A DNA stretch of 64,000 bases from Adiantum capillus-veneris (taxonomy: Eukaryota > Streptophyta > Polypodiopsida > Polypodiales > Pteridaceae): the NCBI GenBank assembly GCA_014529385.2, contig CM043947.1, positions 100,613,811 to 100,677,810 of the forward strand, in the 5' to 3' direction. This document shows, one piece after another, positions 13,499-25,066 of this stretch (position 1 is its first letter; each line of letters starts with the position of its first letter). A program made the position numbers and the translations under genes. The notes under the pieces were generated by a model. It was not told where the DNA came from. It worked only from the letters and a program-made list of their open reading frames with translations, and made no database searches.

Positions 13499-14255
13499 CT
13501 CTAGGGACCCTTTGGGATTAAGGTTAATTAGAGGCTAGCCAATGAGAAGAGGGTGGTGGACACACTCTATGTCCTCAAAAATGTAGGGGGACAAAGTAGT
13601 CTTACACTTTTTAAATGGGCTCTTATCTAGTGAGAAGGTGGGGTGGGGGGGGTGGGGGGTGGGTGGGCCATATGGAACGTCCAACTTCCCTCCTTTTTTA
13701 TCTGGTTTTGAAAAAATCCCAAAAATTTGAAATTTTTCAAAATTTTCAAAACTCAAATTTCATCTTCTTAAAACCCCCCTAAAACTATTTTATGGTCAAA
13801 AAAGCATTTTTTGACCTCAAAAAGTCAAAACGTGCACCCAAAAACCCTTAAATTCAAATTTTCTAAAAAACTTTTGAAAACTCTTTATTTGCTATCCAGA
13901 GCGCCCCTAAAAGTAGTTCTTAGGCAAAAAGTGATTTTCTCTCTCTAGAACCCCTTTTCCAACCCCTCCTTGGTTGCAACCATCACACTCATCCTCTACT
14001 CCAACACTCTCTCTCTCTCTACACCATCTCCATTGTTGCAGCAAGGAAGCTCCTCTCTCCTCCCCTACCACGTTCCATTGCCACACCAAGCAAAGGTTAT
14101 CCACCTTCTCCTCCCATTGCCACACCAAGCAAGGGTTATCCACCTTCTCCTCCCATTGCCACAAGGGTTAACCACCTTCTCATATCACTTTATCCCACCT
14201 ACATTGTAGCAACAAGCAAGGTCCTTCTCCTCCTCCCAGTTTTCTTTGCTCAACC
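13499..14255. other. Transposon A left subterminal region and gene X promoter
   Basis: No coding sequence. It includes a G-rich stretch near 13,634-13,670 and, at about 14,077-14,190, three copies of a 39-bp repeat (CCACACCAAGCAAGGGTTAT plus CCACCTTCTCCTCCCATTG) in the probable 5' UTR of gene X. Confidence 0.6.
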
Positions 14256-15564
14256 ATGGCCAACTCTACTTCGCAAAGGCGGCCAAAGGATGAGGTCACA
14301 ACACTTGCATGCCACAACACTAGAGGTGTAGATGATGAGTGGGTGCCACAAGAGTTCCCCAAAGGTGCTTGGGTATACATGCAACCATCTGCTATTGGCT
14401 CTTATCGTGTGTGGAATCATGCAAACTTGGATCTTCATTGGAAAGGAAAGCTCCTTGGCTTCAAGAACCACAAAGACAAGGGGGCCGTAGCCATTGTGCA
14501 ACATGTTTTCTCAATGTCAACCATGCATTTGCAACAACCACCTCGATTTCCAACACATTGTAAGTACATGTTTTGAGAATACAAAGCTAGGTCTGAAATC
14601 ACAGTGTAATGTTATTATGGATTCATACTTAAGATTTGTCATGCATTTTATAGTCATATTTCCATCCACGTTGGTGGAGGAGCAGCCACTACATAGTCTC
14701 TCCGGCACATTCAATGCTATACATGCGGATATTGGAGCAATACTGTTCCCACATCTTTGCCCAACCAAACTGGTTCAAAGAAGGATTTTCTTCTATTCTC
14801 ACTCCTATATTGTCCCTACTTCTACACAAGCGCTTGGAACGCTTGAACCCATCAAAGTAACTTCCTTATTAAGTATGGAGTGGTCGGTGCCAAATTTGTG
14901 GTCGGTAGCATCTTTCAGGCAAAAGATGATAATGGATGTCCAAAACTCTTTGAAATACTCTAAAGCTTCTAGTTCTGTGTGCTTGAGTTGGTGTTTGCCT
15001 ATTCATTGTTTTGTGCACATTTTTAAAGAGTTTGGATTTGTGGAGACTACCACAATGCTTGTATGTAAGGATGCGCATTACGAGGAATTACAAAGGCTTT
15101 TAGAAGAGGACTGGAGTTTTGTGGAGGGCATGCACAACGGGGACCGGTACCGTTGTAAGGTTGGAGCTTCAGGTATTGGAATGCACTATTTGAAATTCCA
15201 CACCTCCTTGTACATACGATTTCACTATGATCGTTGGATGCGCAAGCTTGGAGTGTGGACTCCCTTACAGAGTGTAGACGGCGCTATTGAAAGCTTTGAC
15301 ATTGTAGTGAAGATGCCCAATGATGATTTGGAGGCAATCCAAGTGAACAAGCATTGGACTCTCAGTAATGTTCTAGAACATTTGGTTATTATGGGTTTTG
15401 AGGCCCTTCAACAAGCACAATTTCGTTTACAAGGTCACAAGGTGAGAATCCTTCCACCACATTTTCAATACATCATGGTTTATCGATCATTGGATGCTTA
15501 TTGTAATGAATGTCCGCAGATTGGGAAGAAAATCGAAGACAAATTGAAGGTCGAGGAGGACTGA
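14256..15564 (+). CDS. Transposon-borne conserved protein X (copy A), unknown function
   Basis: Two exons, 14,256-14,559 and 14,654-15,564 (phase 1; GTAAGT and TTATAG borders), give about 404 aa without a stop. I recognise no known domain. It is clearly homologous to the X gene of transposon B (45,996-47,300): compare EWVPQEFPKGAWVYMQ with EWIPITIHKGTWILMQ near the N-terminus, FFYSHSYIVPTSTQALGTLE with FFFDHYYVPPRRTGELGATT in the middle, and FHYDRWMRKLGVWTPLQ with FYYRRWHYVGGQLTPL toward the C-terminus. The intron lies at the same place and phase in both copies. Preservation in two divergent elements suggests selection, so it is likely part of the element's machinery rather than a random capture. 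Role unknown. Confidence 0.8.
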
Positions 15565-15843
15565 GGGATGGATGGAACTATGCTATCGATCTTATAACTT
15601 TGTAACTCTTGCAATTTTCAAACTGATCCCCACTGTAATCAACATGATTTGCTTCGGCAAATCATGCCTTTGAATATAATCTTTTGCATTGGGATGAGAA
15701 ATCATGTTTTGGTGAAAGTGCCTTTTTTTTTAATGTCTTAAAAAAAGGGTCCATTATAAAAGGGGGGCCACCTAACTCATTCACTATTTTCACTTTTGCA
15801 ACTCTTGAGCTCCTCCACTCTCTATCTACACCCCAGACTAGAC

Positions 15844-17337
15844 ATGGATGCTTCCACAGCCTCTGCATCTGCAGCCACATCCACCCCTTTGTCACTCTTC
15901 ATCCTCTTCCTCGAGGACACCAAATACAAAGGGAAGTTGGACCTCCACACCTTTTTTACTCGTCTCCCTGACCTTGATGCCACAGTTGCCCTTCACATGG
16001 ATGCATTTGCCAAGATTTTGCGTTCATGGAAGAGCACATCACAAAATATTATGTATCTATCCCCCCACATGTAGGGATCTGGGTGCCTTGCGATCTTTTG
16101 CGCTATATACAAAAAGGTGATCACCCATTCTCCAAGCGGTTGCAACGATTCCAAGAAATTGCAACCGATGTAGGCCATTACTTGGACGAGCAAGCCCCAG
16201 GAGTGTCAGCGCTCAAGAAGCGCAAGTTGGGGGTGGAGTACCTTTTTCGGCTCGCAACATTTATCTTCTTGGTGAGCGAGGAACCTGATTTGGAGGAGCT
16301 CCGCTTACCACACCTTCAGGTTGGGTCCTTTATCAAGGACACCAAGGAGCAACATGTTATCCCCATGAACCCTGCAGTGGAAGGAAAGGAACACCGGCTC
16401 GAGTACCCTAGGGGTCTTGAGGAAGTGGTTGAGAAATCCATAGTTGCGGCTGGCCCTAGTGACACTCCAGTGTCACTACCACTGACGGATGTGGCTATCC
16501 CAGAGGTAGAAATCAACCGCTTCTCCTTAGTGTTAGTGGATGGGGAGGAGTATGTGTTCCTGCATGATTTGGAGAAATCATTTGGCCTGCGCATGGATGA
16601 ATGCTTGAGCGTGCTATGCAACATCACCAAATGTCCCTTAGACAATATGCCAGATGCCCTAGAAAGCAAGCTCTTGCCAAATGGGGACTCTGTTGCTGAC
16701 ACTATTGCAGTTGTATGTGCGGAGGTCCTCGCAGCAAAGCAGTTGCACATGGCTGATGAAGAATTCCAATCCACGCTAGCCAAGGTTGGGGCTGCTAGGA
16801 TGCCTATGCCATTATGCAACCTCCCATCTGATGATCCAAAGGTCGTATCTGTGGTGCATAGGAGCATTGACTTGGATGCAAAGGGCAACAGGGAGGAGGA
16901 CGACAAGGAGCAGGAGGTAAACTGTATCCTAATTTTCATGTTACTATTTTATCCTTCATTGTCTTTTTTCTCAACCTTCATCGGTTTATGACAGGATGTT
17001 GTGGAGGTTGATGATTTTGCTGCAAGGACGGGTGGCAAGCGGATGGGCTTTGGACCTCAAGCTTCCCTTGCGCATTACCTAGGACAACTCCCCCCCTGGA
17101 GATGTGGCCATTATCCATAATGAATTTACTCCCCAAGCCCATTTTATGACTTGGTCGTTAAAAGCTTTGAGCAAGTTTTTGTGTTTGAGCACCATTGCTC
17201 AAACTGCACATCAAGTGTTCCTAGTGCGTAGATCCCTTGTATGCACACCGTTTGGCACTGGCTTTCGTGGTAAAGTGCTTGCCCAGATATGGATACATGC
17301 TTCCATTGGATCAACTGACCCAAAGGCCATAGCGTAG
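15844..17337 (+). CDS. Transposon-borne conserved protein Y (copy A), unknown function, two apparent frameshifts
   Basis: Starts MDASTASASAATSTPLSLF and continues 280 bp downstream of gene X on the same strand. The frame changes at a C6 run (16,061-16,066) and again at a C7 run (17,090-17,096); otherwise it is open. One intron, 16,917-16,994 (GTAAAC...GACAG), sits where gene Y of transposon B has its intron. Homology to B: EYVFLHDLEKSFGLR with EYVLLNDIQHLFDLRED, and VAIIHNEFTPQAHFMTWSLK with VIIFHNKFTREPLLPMLAIK. I see no known domain. Because both frameshifts fall in homopolymers they may be assembly errors, and the gene could be intact. Confidence 0.72.
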
Positions 17338-17551
17338 TCCCTCTTGACTGGGGAGTTGCCTTACGTGCAAAATAGGCGCTAGGAAATGGTCAAAAAAATT
17401 ATGAACTCCTTAGATACATGGTGTAAAATCACCGTTTTGGAAGTAATAAAAAATATTTGAAATTGTCTCTCTATCTTGCAAATTCTTTTGAATGTGATTT
17501 GTCAATCTTGAAAATTGTTTCAATTGGTGATATGAAAATTGTTTTGATTGG
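17338..17551. other. Spacer between gene Y and the foldback
   Basis: AT-rich, no coding sequence. It is the probable 3' UTR of gene Y. Confidence 0.5.
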
Positions 17552-18370
17552 TGACTTTGTAATTTCAAGTTCTGTATGTAATTTCAGTCAATTTCAGTAA
17601 ATTTAGGTATTTTATGCTCCCTAGGGGGTAGATAAGCCTACCAAGGGCCAAAAAAAGCCTGGCCACAAGGGCGCGCCAATGGCCCATCCATCAGTTTTGG
17701 ATGGGCCATTTGCGCGCCCTTGTGGCCAGGCTTTATTTTGCCCCTGGTAGGCTTATCTACCCCCTAGGATACTTACAAAGCACAAATTTATTGAAATAAA
17801 TTGGTTTTGCATCATTAATTTAGATGCACCCTTTTTATGGCAATTCCAACATATGTTCACACTCAAGGACACTAGAAAAGGTGAAATTAATTATGAAATG
17901 AAGTTTCCGACACACTATCACCTGCTTTAGCTCTACCTAGTACACCCCTGCACCAAAAAGTCCAATTACATTGGACATTTGAAAAATCCAAATTAATGTT
18001 GCATAGACACTTGGTTTCACAATATGTTTTTTTTTTTTATATCCTAAAGGGAATTCAAAGCTTGAAATGGTCAAAAAAGGGTGTCCACAAGGATCCATGT
18101 AAAATAATGTTGCAAAACCAATAGGTTTTAGTAAATTTGTGCTTTTTAAGTACCCTTGGGGGTAGATAAGCCTACAAGGGGCAAAAAAAAGCCTGGCCAC
18201 AAGGGCGCGCAAATGGCCCATCCAAAACTGATAGATGGGCCATTTGCGCGCCCTTGTGGCCAGGTTTTTTTTTGCCCCTTATAGGCTTATCTACCCCCAA
18301 GGGTACTTAAAAAGCACAAATTTACTGAAATTGACTGAAATTACATACAGAACTTGAAATTACAAGGTCA
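17552..18370. mobile_element. Foldback element made of two hairpins
   Basis: The outer arms are inverted: TGTAATTTCAAGTTCTGTAT at about 17,558 reappears as its reverse complement near 18,345-18,365. Within each arm is a second palindrome, a hairpin of about 190 bp (about 17,600-17,790 and 18,135-18,330) with arms reading GGGGTAGATAAGCCTACMAG, GCCTGGCCACAAGGGCGCGC and ATGGCCCATCC. The two hairpins are also inverted copies of each other. About 300 bp of unique sequence lies between them. No gene. It sits in transposon A, which lacks the Ulp1-like part present in transposon B. Confidence 0.8.
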
Positions 18371-18499
18371 TTTCATTACAAAGATAATAGACACAGTAGA
18401 CACAACTGTTGATCATATTGTCATTGGAAAGTCAAATCATTACAAAGATAAGGGTGTGCAATACAAAAAGAGGGGTAACTCCAGCTAATACTCAAAGTC

Positions 18500-19447
18500 T
18501 CATCGCAATCGACGTGCAAGATGCATATCTTTTGGATGTATTGTCACTCGCTTTGCATGTATGGCGCATAGGTTGGTATCTTCCAACACCAAAATGATGT
18601 GGGCCTCTGCAGCTTCTTGAATAGCATCTAGCACTATTGCTTGCATTCTATACTGATTTCCATAGCTTTGAAGCACCTTCTTCACAGTGCGAGCAAAGGG
18701 GGCACGTCAAATCAAAAGCTCCGTCGTCTTCTGGTAGTGGCGGATTTCTGCAAATGCCCTTGCTATTTTTTGGCGCCGCTGTGGTTGTGTTGTCTTCTGG
18801 TAGTGGAAGATTTTTGCAAATGCCCTTGCTATTTTTCGGCGCCACTGCGGTTGTCTTGGGGGCACTTGCATATTTGCTGGCGGGCGGCGTTTAGGATTCT
18901 TGAAAAACTTAGACTTGCGCCTGTTTACATGCTTAGTGGTTGGTTCTGCAGCCTCTTCTGATTCTTCCTCTTCCCTTGGCTGTCAATCTTGTCGTGTGGG
19001 GAGAGCTCCCTAGCCTCGAGGCAATGTCCTCCCCCCAACGGCCACCCGGTGTGTGCGCAGTATTTTATCTCGCAGCCATGGTGGCTCACTCTCTGATTCA
19101 GTGTGTGTATGGACCACCCGAGTCCTGGATGGTCCTGCTTGTGATTGGTGGCGCGACGGCTGCTCCTTATCGGACTCTGTTGTTTGCTGGCCCTCTTCTT
19201 CTCTCCAGTGCTGGGCACGTTGCTTCATTCTACTTCTAGGTGTTATATTTTGAGGAGGTGGAGATTCAACAGTCCTCGATGACTCTCGTGCCCTACCACC
19301 ATGCCCACTACCAGATGAGTTCCTGGAACGGCCAGGTGTTCGTGGGCGTTTTCTTGTGTCTTTAAGTCATGATGGCTTCTCAGATCCTTGGAGGGTGTTT
19401 TTGTTGGCAGGTGAATGCTCTTTCGCGGTTTGTTTGGTGCGCGCCAT
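18500..19447 (-). pseudogene. Divergent histone H3 carried by transposon A
   Basis: Read on the minus strand from the ATG at 19,447, one continuous frame of 316 codons starts MARTKQTAKEH, matching the first eight residues of canonical H3. A Ser/Arg-rich region of about 190 residues follows, then a histone fold: AEIRHYQKTTELLI, APFARTVKKVLQ, LDAIQEAAEAHIILVLEDTN and LCAIHAKRVTIHPKDMHLAR, ending RRLR. The last part is close to canonical H3. Four in-frame stops interrupt it (three TGA, one TAG). One TGA replaces the Arg after ELLI, and all four can arise from CGA or CAG by C-to-T change. A 66-bp in-frame tandem duplication repeats the alpha-N helix segment (KIARAFAKIFHYQKTT and KIARAFAEIRHYQKTT). 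Unlike canonical H3 it has a very long tail. It is probably a decayed copy of the element's own H3 gene. Confidence 0.85.
18727..18852 (-). repeat. 66-bp tandem duplication within the H3 fold of transposon A
   Basis: The phrase GCAAATGCCC recurs 66 bp apart (18,750 and 18,816). In the H3 frame each unit encodes 22 residues ending in HYQKTT, the alpha-N helix region. Confidence 0.85.
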
Positions 19448-19584
19448 TTCGTTGGTAAGAGCTCACATGTTCTTAAGAAATGAGTGGTTTATGAGAGCAT
19501 GCAATATTTATAAGGGCCCATTTAAAAAGGGCCTGTTCACACTTTTTTTTATAAAAAAGTATTATTTTTAAAATAAACATGTCG

Positions 19585-22450
19585 CTAAGAGTTGGACTCT
19601 GCGTTCACGTTTAGTGACTCGCGCAGTATCCACTTTGATCCTTGTCGCACTCTGCATCGTCGCCATGCAGCATGCTTGGTGGGACCTTGCGACATTTTCC
19701 ACTTGTTGCTATGCTCTTGACGACTCCATTTCCGCACTTCAATAGCAATCTTGGATTGTCGCGCATGCTCCATTGTGAGCTTACGAGCAAATGTTGTGCG
19801 AAAAAACCAATTGAACATCTCCTCCAAGTAATTGGTTTGCACCATTCCACCACCATGTCGAGTATTTTTGAAGTACACACCCCTTGCTCGATAATGGTAC
19901 TTCTCCATGCCTTGAGTGCTAAAAATTTCAAGCGATCCATACTTGTGCATAAAAAATGCACCATGCGCAAACAAGATATGATGTTCACATGAGTAAATGA
20001 TCCACATCATTAAATAAAAACAATCCCTTGTAATGAATACACCATGTAAAATGACTTACCATGTAATGTGTGATGTTATTTTCACCCCAAGAAAGGGTGA
20101 AGACCTTGGTAAAATCCGCCAAGGCTTCTTTAAATGATTGGCATTGTTCTTCTGTTGTGTTGTTAAGGCCCATAAGCTTGACCATTTTATCAAAATGTGC
20201 CCAAACTTGCTTGCGCTTGTTTGCAAGCCCGCCATTTGAATCATTGTCGGTTGTAGCTTTGCATAACTCCTTCCAAAGCTCCCAAAGGTTACCTGCCTAC
20301 TGGTTGGAGTTGTTTTGAGCATCATATCGACTTGGCTTTCCTTGGGAAACTTTCTTCAAAAAGTGTCTAGCTTTTTGTCCACTCATTGACACTTGTTGAG
20401 CAATTTCATGGGACTCCCCTGTGTTCTTTACAGCAATGATAGACACATTTCCACCGTGACAGCCAATGGAATTCAAGAGTACCTCCACTCTTTCGATCGC
20501 TTCCTGGGACTTTTTCAACGGTTTCATTGTGAAAGCATAGTCAATGTGGAGCTTCAATAGCCTATCATGAATGCGTGTAATGTACAAAAAATGTACATTT
20601 GATAGAGGAAATTGAAAGATTGGATTCCAAGCGTGGTCCTTTTGATCACGGTCTGGGACATTGAGCATGGGACATCTCAGAATAGACGCTTCCCATTTTC
20701 TACCTTCATCTCCGACATCACGACAATCTAACCCTTGTTCTCCATGCCCTTGCCATGGAAGCATGGAACCGGCCTTTGCAGTGCTCTTATGTGATTTTTG
20801 TCCATTAGGTTTGTACCCTCGAGTGCAAAATGGACAACGCATGAGAGAAGAAGCCCCTTGTTTGTAGCCAAGCAAACACTCTATGGTCTTCAAATCCCCA
20901 CCTAAGTGCCACTCCACATCATAACTATCAAAACCCTCAATCTACAACTTCTGACCTGCAATTTGGGAGTGTATTACTTCTGTGATCCATGGAGTTCTCT
21001 CAAAAATCCATGAAAGTACTCCATAGGTCTCTTTGGGCACCTCAATAGCACCCAACCACCAAATGTCTTTCTCTAATTGCACGCTAAAAGATGGGGTGGG
21101 AGATGGCTCGACTGAATCCCTTCGCTTGGTTTGCAGAAGGGCCTTGTTCATTAGAGTGACACTTAGCCTCTTTAACCTTCGGCCTTTCACTATTTGACAC
21201 TCATCGAGTTTCAGCACAAAAGCAGCTTTTGTGCCAAGCACTACAAAATAAATAGTGTTAAGACCTTAAACTTCAGAGTCTATGATAAGAATAATACCAA
21301 AGAAAAAAGTAAAGTGTGTCACCTTCTTCAGGTAACTCGTAAAATCTAAGCATGGCTTCTTGAAGCCTTCTAAGATCCACAAAAATATTGTTCTACATTG
21401 TGTAAGGAAAGCCCTTCTCCGAAGGTCTTATGGATTGTTTCTTACCTTTTCCCCTTGTCTTTGTTGCACACGAAGCATAAAGGGAAGTTGGCATTGTGTC
21501 CTCAATGTGTAGGTATGTCCCAATGCGGGAGAACACGTCTTCGTTTGTGGCCTTCTTTGCGAGCTTGACCTTGTGAGGAATGAGAAATAGGTTTTCCACA
21601 ATGCCATGTTCGTTGAGGTCATCCTTTAGGAGTTGGAAAATAGCTTGATAGGCTTTGGTGCTGCTCATCACAAGCTTGTTGAACGTCATCATCAATAACC
21701 ACATTTCTTAATTTACGCATAAGGTCCTTGGTGACTGCATCCTTAATGTGCTTACCTCCAGGTGATTGTAAGATAGAAATCACGTCCTGGGTATTGAGAC
21801 AACTAGTGAGAAGGTTGACTCGATCATCTTGGCTTGTTCCACCGCATCTCTCTTGGATGAAGTTTCTAGCAACAAATAAACATAAATGTTAGAAAATAGT
21901 GTGAAGTAAGAATGCATCATGCAAGTAAAGACCAAATCACCTTGTGGCTGTAACTTGTCATTTGCGTGCTCCTCCCGAATGTGCAAGAGTTTCAATGGAT
22001 GAATACGTGCGTTTGCGTTTCCTTGCACCAAGGGGTATTTCTTTCAAGTATGTGATGGTGTTGGTAAGCTTCTGGATGTGGGACTCCTTTTCTTTCATTT
22101 ATTGTTCAAGAGTTTTAACTACCCTCTCCGAAGAGACAACACTCTCTTGTAATGTCGTCGTCTTGAGGTGAAGAGCTTGACATTCGTGCATCCACATATG
22201 CAAAGAAGCACCTGCATCCATACACAACCACTTGCAATAGCCTAACAAGCCTGCTTCTCCCCTCCCAAGAAATTGAAGAAATGTGGAAAGGCTGTTAAAC
22301 GGTGGATGGAAGCGGCTTATAGGATCGTAAGAGTACAAATGGCCATCCACCCAAATGTCAACATTGGTCTCACAAGCGGTGCGACGTTCCTGTGATGACC
22401 TTTCATCACCTTCACTAGTGGTCTTCGGTGCAAATGCCGTGGGTGAGCGA
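19585..22450 (-). pseudogene. Transposase of transposon A (large DDE-like), broken
   Basis: Homologous along its length to the transposase of B (38,480-41,214). In order on the minus strand: an N-terminal domain with DGHLYSYDPISRFHPPFNSL and RGEAGLLGY (about 22,350-22,230); KLDECQIV with the first candidate catalytic Asp (about 21,205); EVEWHLGG-type motif ending GGDLK with the second Asp (about 20,900), followed by CPFC; LSNVH and a stretch matching KVSVGGVKARAF of B; then, after a probable intron, FSTQGMEKYHYRARGVYFKN with the candidate Glu (about 19,900) and TRHGGG. A TAG near 20,942 replaces an expected Glu, and frames shift several times between 20,330 and 22,350, so it is inactive. The catalytic residues are proposed from conservation between the two copies. 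Confidence 0.75.
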
Positions 22451-23111
22451 ATATGCTTTTGGTGTGCGGAGTACGTGGTGGTGGAAGCAAACCATTTGTG
22501 ATGTTCGTGAGCACCATATAAGCTGTTGCGTGAGGAAGAAAATGATGAAAAGATAGAGGGGGAAGGGTAGAGAGGTTGAGGAAGATGGGAGGAGAGAAGG
22601 AGGGAGGGGGGGGAGGGAGAGATTGGGGAGGAGGAGGAAGGTAGGGGCAGGGAGGGAGAGGAGAGGGAGAGGGAGAGAGGAGGGAGGAGGGAGGAGGAGG
22701 AGAGAACAAAATGTTTATTACTTTTTGGGGGAAAAGTTTTTTGAAAAAATGGACTTTCTAAGCTTGTGGGTTAAAAAATGGGTCAAAAAATGATTTTTGG
22801 ATATATATATATATATGTTGGGAGGGAGTTTTAAGTAAAAAACAAGTAAAAATGATATTTTAAAAAAAAATCAAATTTTGTCTCTTTGTGACCCACGTTT
22901 TTGCTAATGTGGACACACCCCTATGCTTCCTTCACTTTAAAAAAAGCTAGAGAGAGAAAGTAACCCTTTAGGTCCACATCCTACATTTGTCTTTAAAAAA
23001 GGCTAGAAAAGCCTACTCAAAACTACCTTCTTCAATGCCCTTGCCCCCTAAACCCCACACAACATTAGCCTTAATCCCTAAAAATTAGGATTCCTTACAA
23101 GGCCCATGCAA
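22451..23111. other. Transposon A right subterminal region
   Basis: A GA-rich tract (about 22,550-22,700), a short TA run (22,801-22,816) and AT-rich sequence up to the terminal repeat. This is probably the transposase promoter and 5' UTR; no independent gene. Confidence 0.5.
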
Positions 23112-23128
23112 GGTTCATATTTCTCCTA
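23112..23128 (-). repeat. Transposon A right terminal inverted repeat
   Basis: The reverse complement reads TAGGAGAAATATGAACC and is followed outside by GT, the same dinucleotide that precedes the left end. Confidence 0.85.
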
Positions 23129-23377
23129 GTGCTTGGTCTCCAGCTCATAGCACTGTAGGTAGCCCTCTGGATCATATCCATCAAAGAGTTGTCTCTCGTC
23201 GTATACTACATATAAAGCTTCATCCATTTGATTTTTCTTCTTTATGGTCTCTATCTCAAGCAGAGATCCTTGAACCGATTGAAGCATCTTTGAAAAATTT
23301 GGAACAGTTGACTTATCATCAAAATCGTTTGCACTTAACTCTGCAATCATCTTCATCATCTGCTCTAAATTCTCCAT
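23126..23377 (-). pseudogene. LTR element G0 gag, N-terminal part
   Basis: The minus-strand frame starts MENLEQMMKMIAELSANDF and runs to QLFDGYDPEGYLQCYELETK, where it meets transposon A. Its continuation lies at 13,479-12,990. No protease or reverse transcriptase belongs to this element, so it is a gag-only or heavily deleted LTR element. Confidence 0.45.
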
Positions 23378-23505
23378 CTTTACCTCCCACCCGCGCTCGT
23401 TTCGCGTTGAGCTCACCAAAGATGTCGAGGGATATGTGTTCGCTACGTGAGCCGGGCAAGCGCCGGGCCTCTGGCTGTGGGAGGTGTTAAAGAGAGAGAA
23501 CAAGA

Positions 23506-25040
23506 GACACTGACATCTCTGCCAATCACTGCAATCATCAATTAATTGAATATTACTTTGAGTACAACTTAGTCCTTAGCCAAGGCGGGCTGTTAACAGC
23601 ACCGTCACTTGGATCATCTGCTAACTAGGAGTTTAAGCTCCCACTTTACAGAATTAATTGGGCCGTTAACGACACCGGGCTTGACAGAATGATTAATCAA
23701 ACATTAGCTGATGACGGTGATGGAAACTCTCTCATGTCGCTTTATCTGCTTCAAATACCTCACGGATTCTGCAAGCTTCGACTTTTCTCACTGCCTCAAT
23801 CATAAAGCTATCAATTACCTTGCTTTGTGTGCTTTGCACTGCCCCGTGCTTTCCTCTTGCTTCTTACCTTGCTTTTGCCTTCTCCTGTTTTTTTCTCTCG
23901 CTTTGGTTCAAGAACAAGCTCGCCTTCTCAACTCTTACTCGCTTCGATCTCGACAAGTTTACTTGCTTCTTGCCTTGCCGAGAACTAGCTCGAGAGAGAG
24001 AAAGAACACGAGCTTTCCTCAAGCTTCGCCTTCTTCTTGCTCGCTCCCCCTTTGCTTACATTCCCCCACAATTTTCTTACTCCTCACATGCCATGCCCTT
24101 CCGCTTATTTACTTTTCTCTTGCTCCACCTTCCTTGCTTCACCACTTTTCTCCCGCTCTGCCTTCCTTACTTCACCAAGGTTGAAAGTGAGAGAGAAAGA
24201 CTGTCTTTCCTTGATTACCCTATTCCTCATTCGAACTCGTTCACTTCTTCGTTCCCTTTGTTGTATCAAGGTTGAGAGGGAGAGAGAGCTTCTCCCTTTG
24301 TCAAGCTTACTCGCTTCAACCTCAACAAGTTTACTTGCTTCTTGCCTTGACGAGAACTAGCTCGAGAGAGAGAAAGAACACGAGCCTTCCTCAAGCTTCG
24401 CCTTCTTCTTGCTCCTTCCCCCTTTGCTTACGTTCCCCCACAATTTCCTTAGTCCTCGCATGCCATGCCCTTCCGCTTCTTTACTTTTCTCCTGCTCCGC
24501 CTTCCTTGCTTCACCACTTTTCTCCCGCTCCGCCTTCCTTACTTCACCAATTTTCTCCCGCTCCGCCTTCCTTACTTCACCAAGGTTGAAAGTGAGAGAG
24601 AAAGACTTTGTCTTTCCTGGATTACCCTATTCCTCCTTCGAACTCATTCACTTCTTCGTTCACTTTGTTGTATCAAGGTTGAGAGGGAGAGAGAGCTTCT
24701 CCCTTTGCTCTTAACCGAGGACGAGAGAGAGTGAGAAAAAGCTTGAGAGAGCTTTGCTTGCTGCGAGCGGAGCACGAGCCAAGGTCGCTTTTGTGCAAGC
24801 TGGAGAGAGCACCCTCTTTCCCGAAGCTCGCCACACCTCTTCCTTTTCCTTCTTCTTTTTCTTTTTCTTTCTCTCTTTCTTCTTCTTCTTCTCTTGTATT
24901 TCTTCTTTTTCTTTTTCTTTCTTTCTTTCTTTTTCTTCTTCTTCTCTTCTCCTTCTTTCTTTTTCTTTTTCTTCTTCTTCCTCTCCACGGCGCACCCTTT
25001 CCCTTCCTCTTCTTCTCTTCTCCTTCTTCTTCTTATCAAC
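23506..25040 (-). repeat. CT-rich LTR-like repeat of element G0, right side
   Basis: Starts GACACTGACATCTCTGCCAA and matches the 11,864-12,780 block. It lies on the 5' side of the minus-strand gag, as a 5' LTR should. Most of it is pyrimidine-rich with repeated GAGAACTAGCTCGAGAGAGA and CTCCGCCTTCCTTACTTCAC segments. A clear primer binding site was not found. Confidence 0.55.
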
Positions 25041-25066
25041 ATAATCTCAAAAGTGTGCAATAGAGA

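Larger units (their letters stand above)
13482..23128 (-). mobile_element. Transposon A: 9.6-kb TIR DNA transposon with transposase, histone H3, X and Y
   Basis: The left end is TAGGAAAAATATGAACC (13,482) and the reverse complement of the right end is TAGGAGAAATATGAACC (to 23,128), 16 of 17 matching. A second matching block, GGGATTAAGGYTAAT, lies further inside each end. GT flanks both sides (13,480-81 and 23,129-30). Genes: X (+, 14,256-15,564), Y (+, 15,844-17,337), histone H3 (-, 18,500-19,447) and transposase (-, about 22,450-19,585). Its genes match those of transposon B (38,155-47,677). A is inserted in the gag region of LTR element G0. X looks intact; the transposase and H3 carry stops, so A itself is probably no longer autonomous. 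Confidence 0.85.

Noticed and set aside
13474-23136. 8-bp target duplication typical of hAT elements around transposon A
   Set aside because: The 8-bp flanks (TTACCCGT and GTGCTTGG) do not match; the same holds for transposon B.
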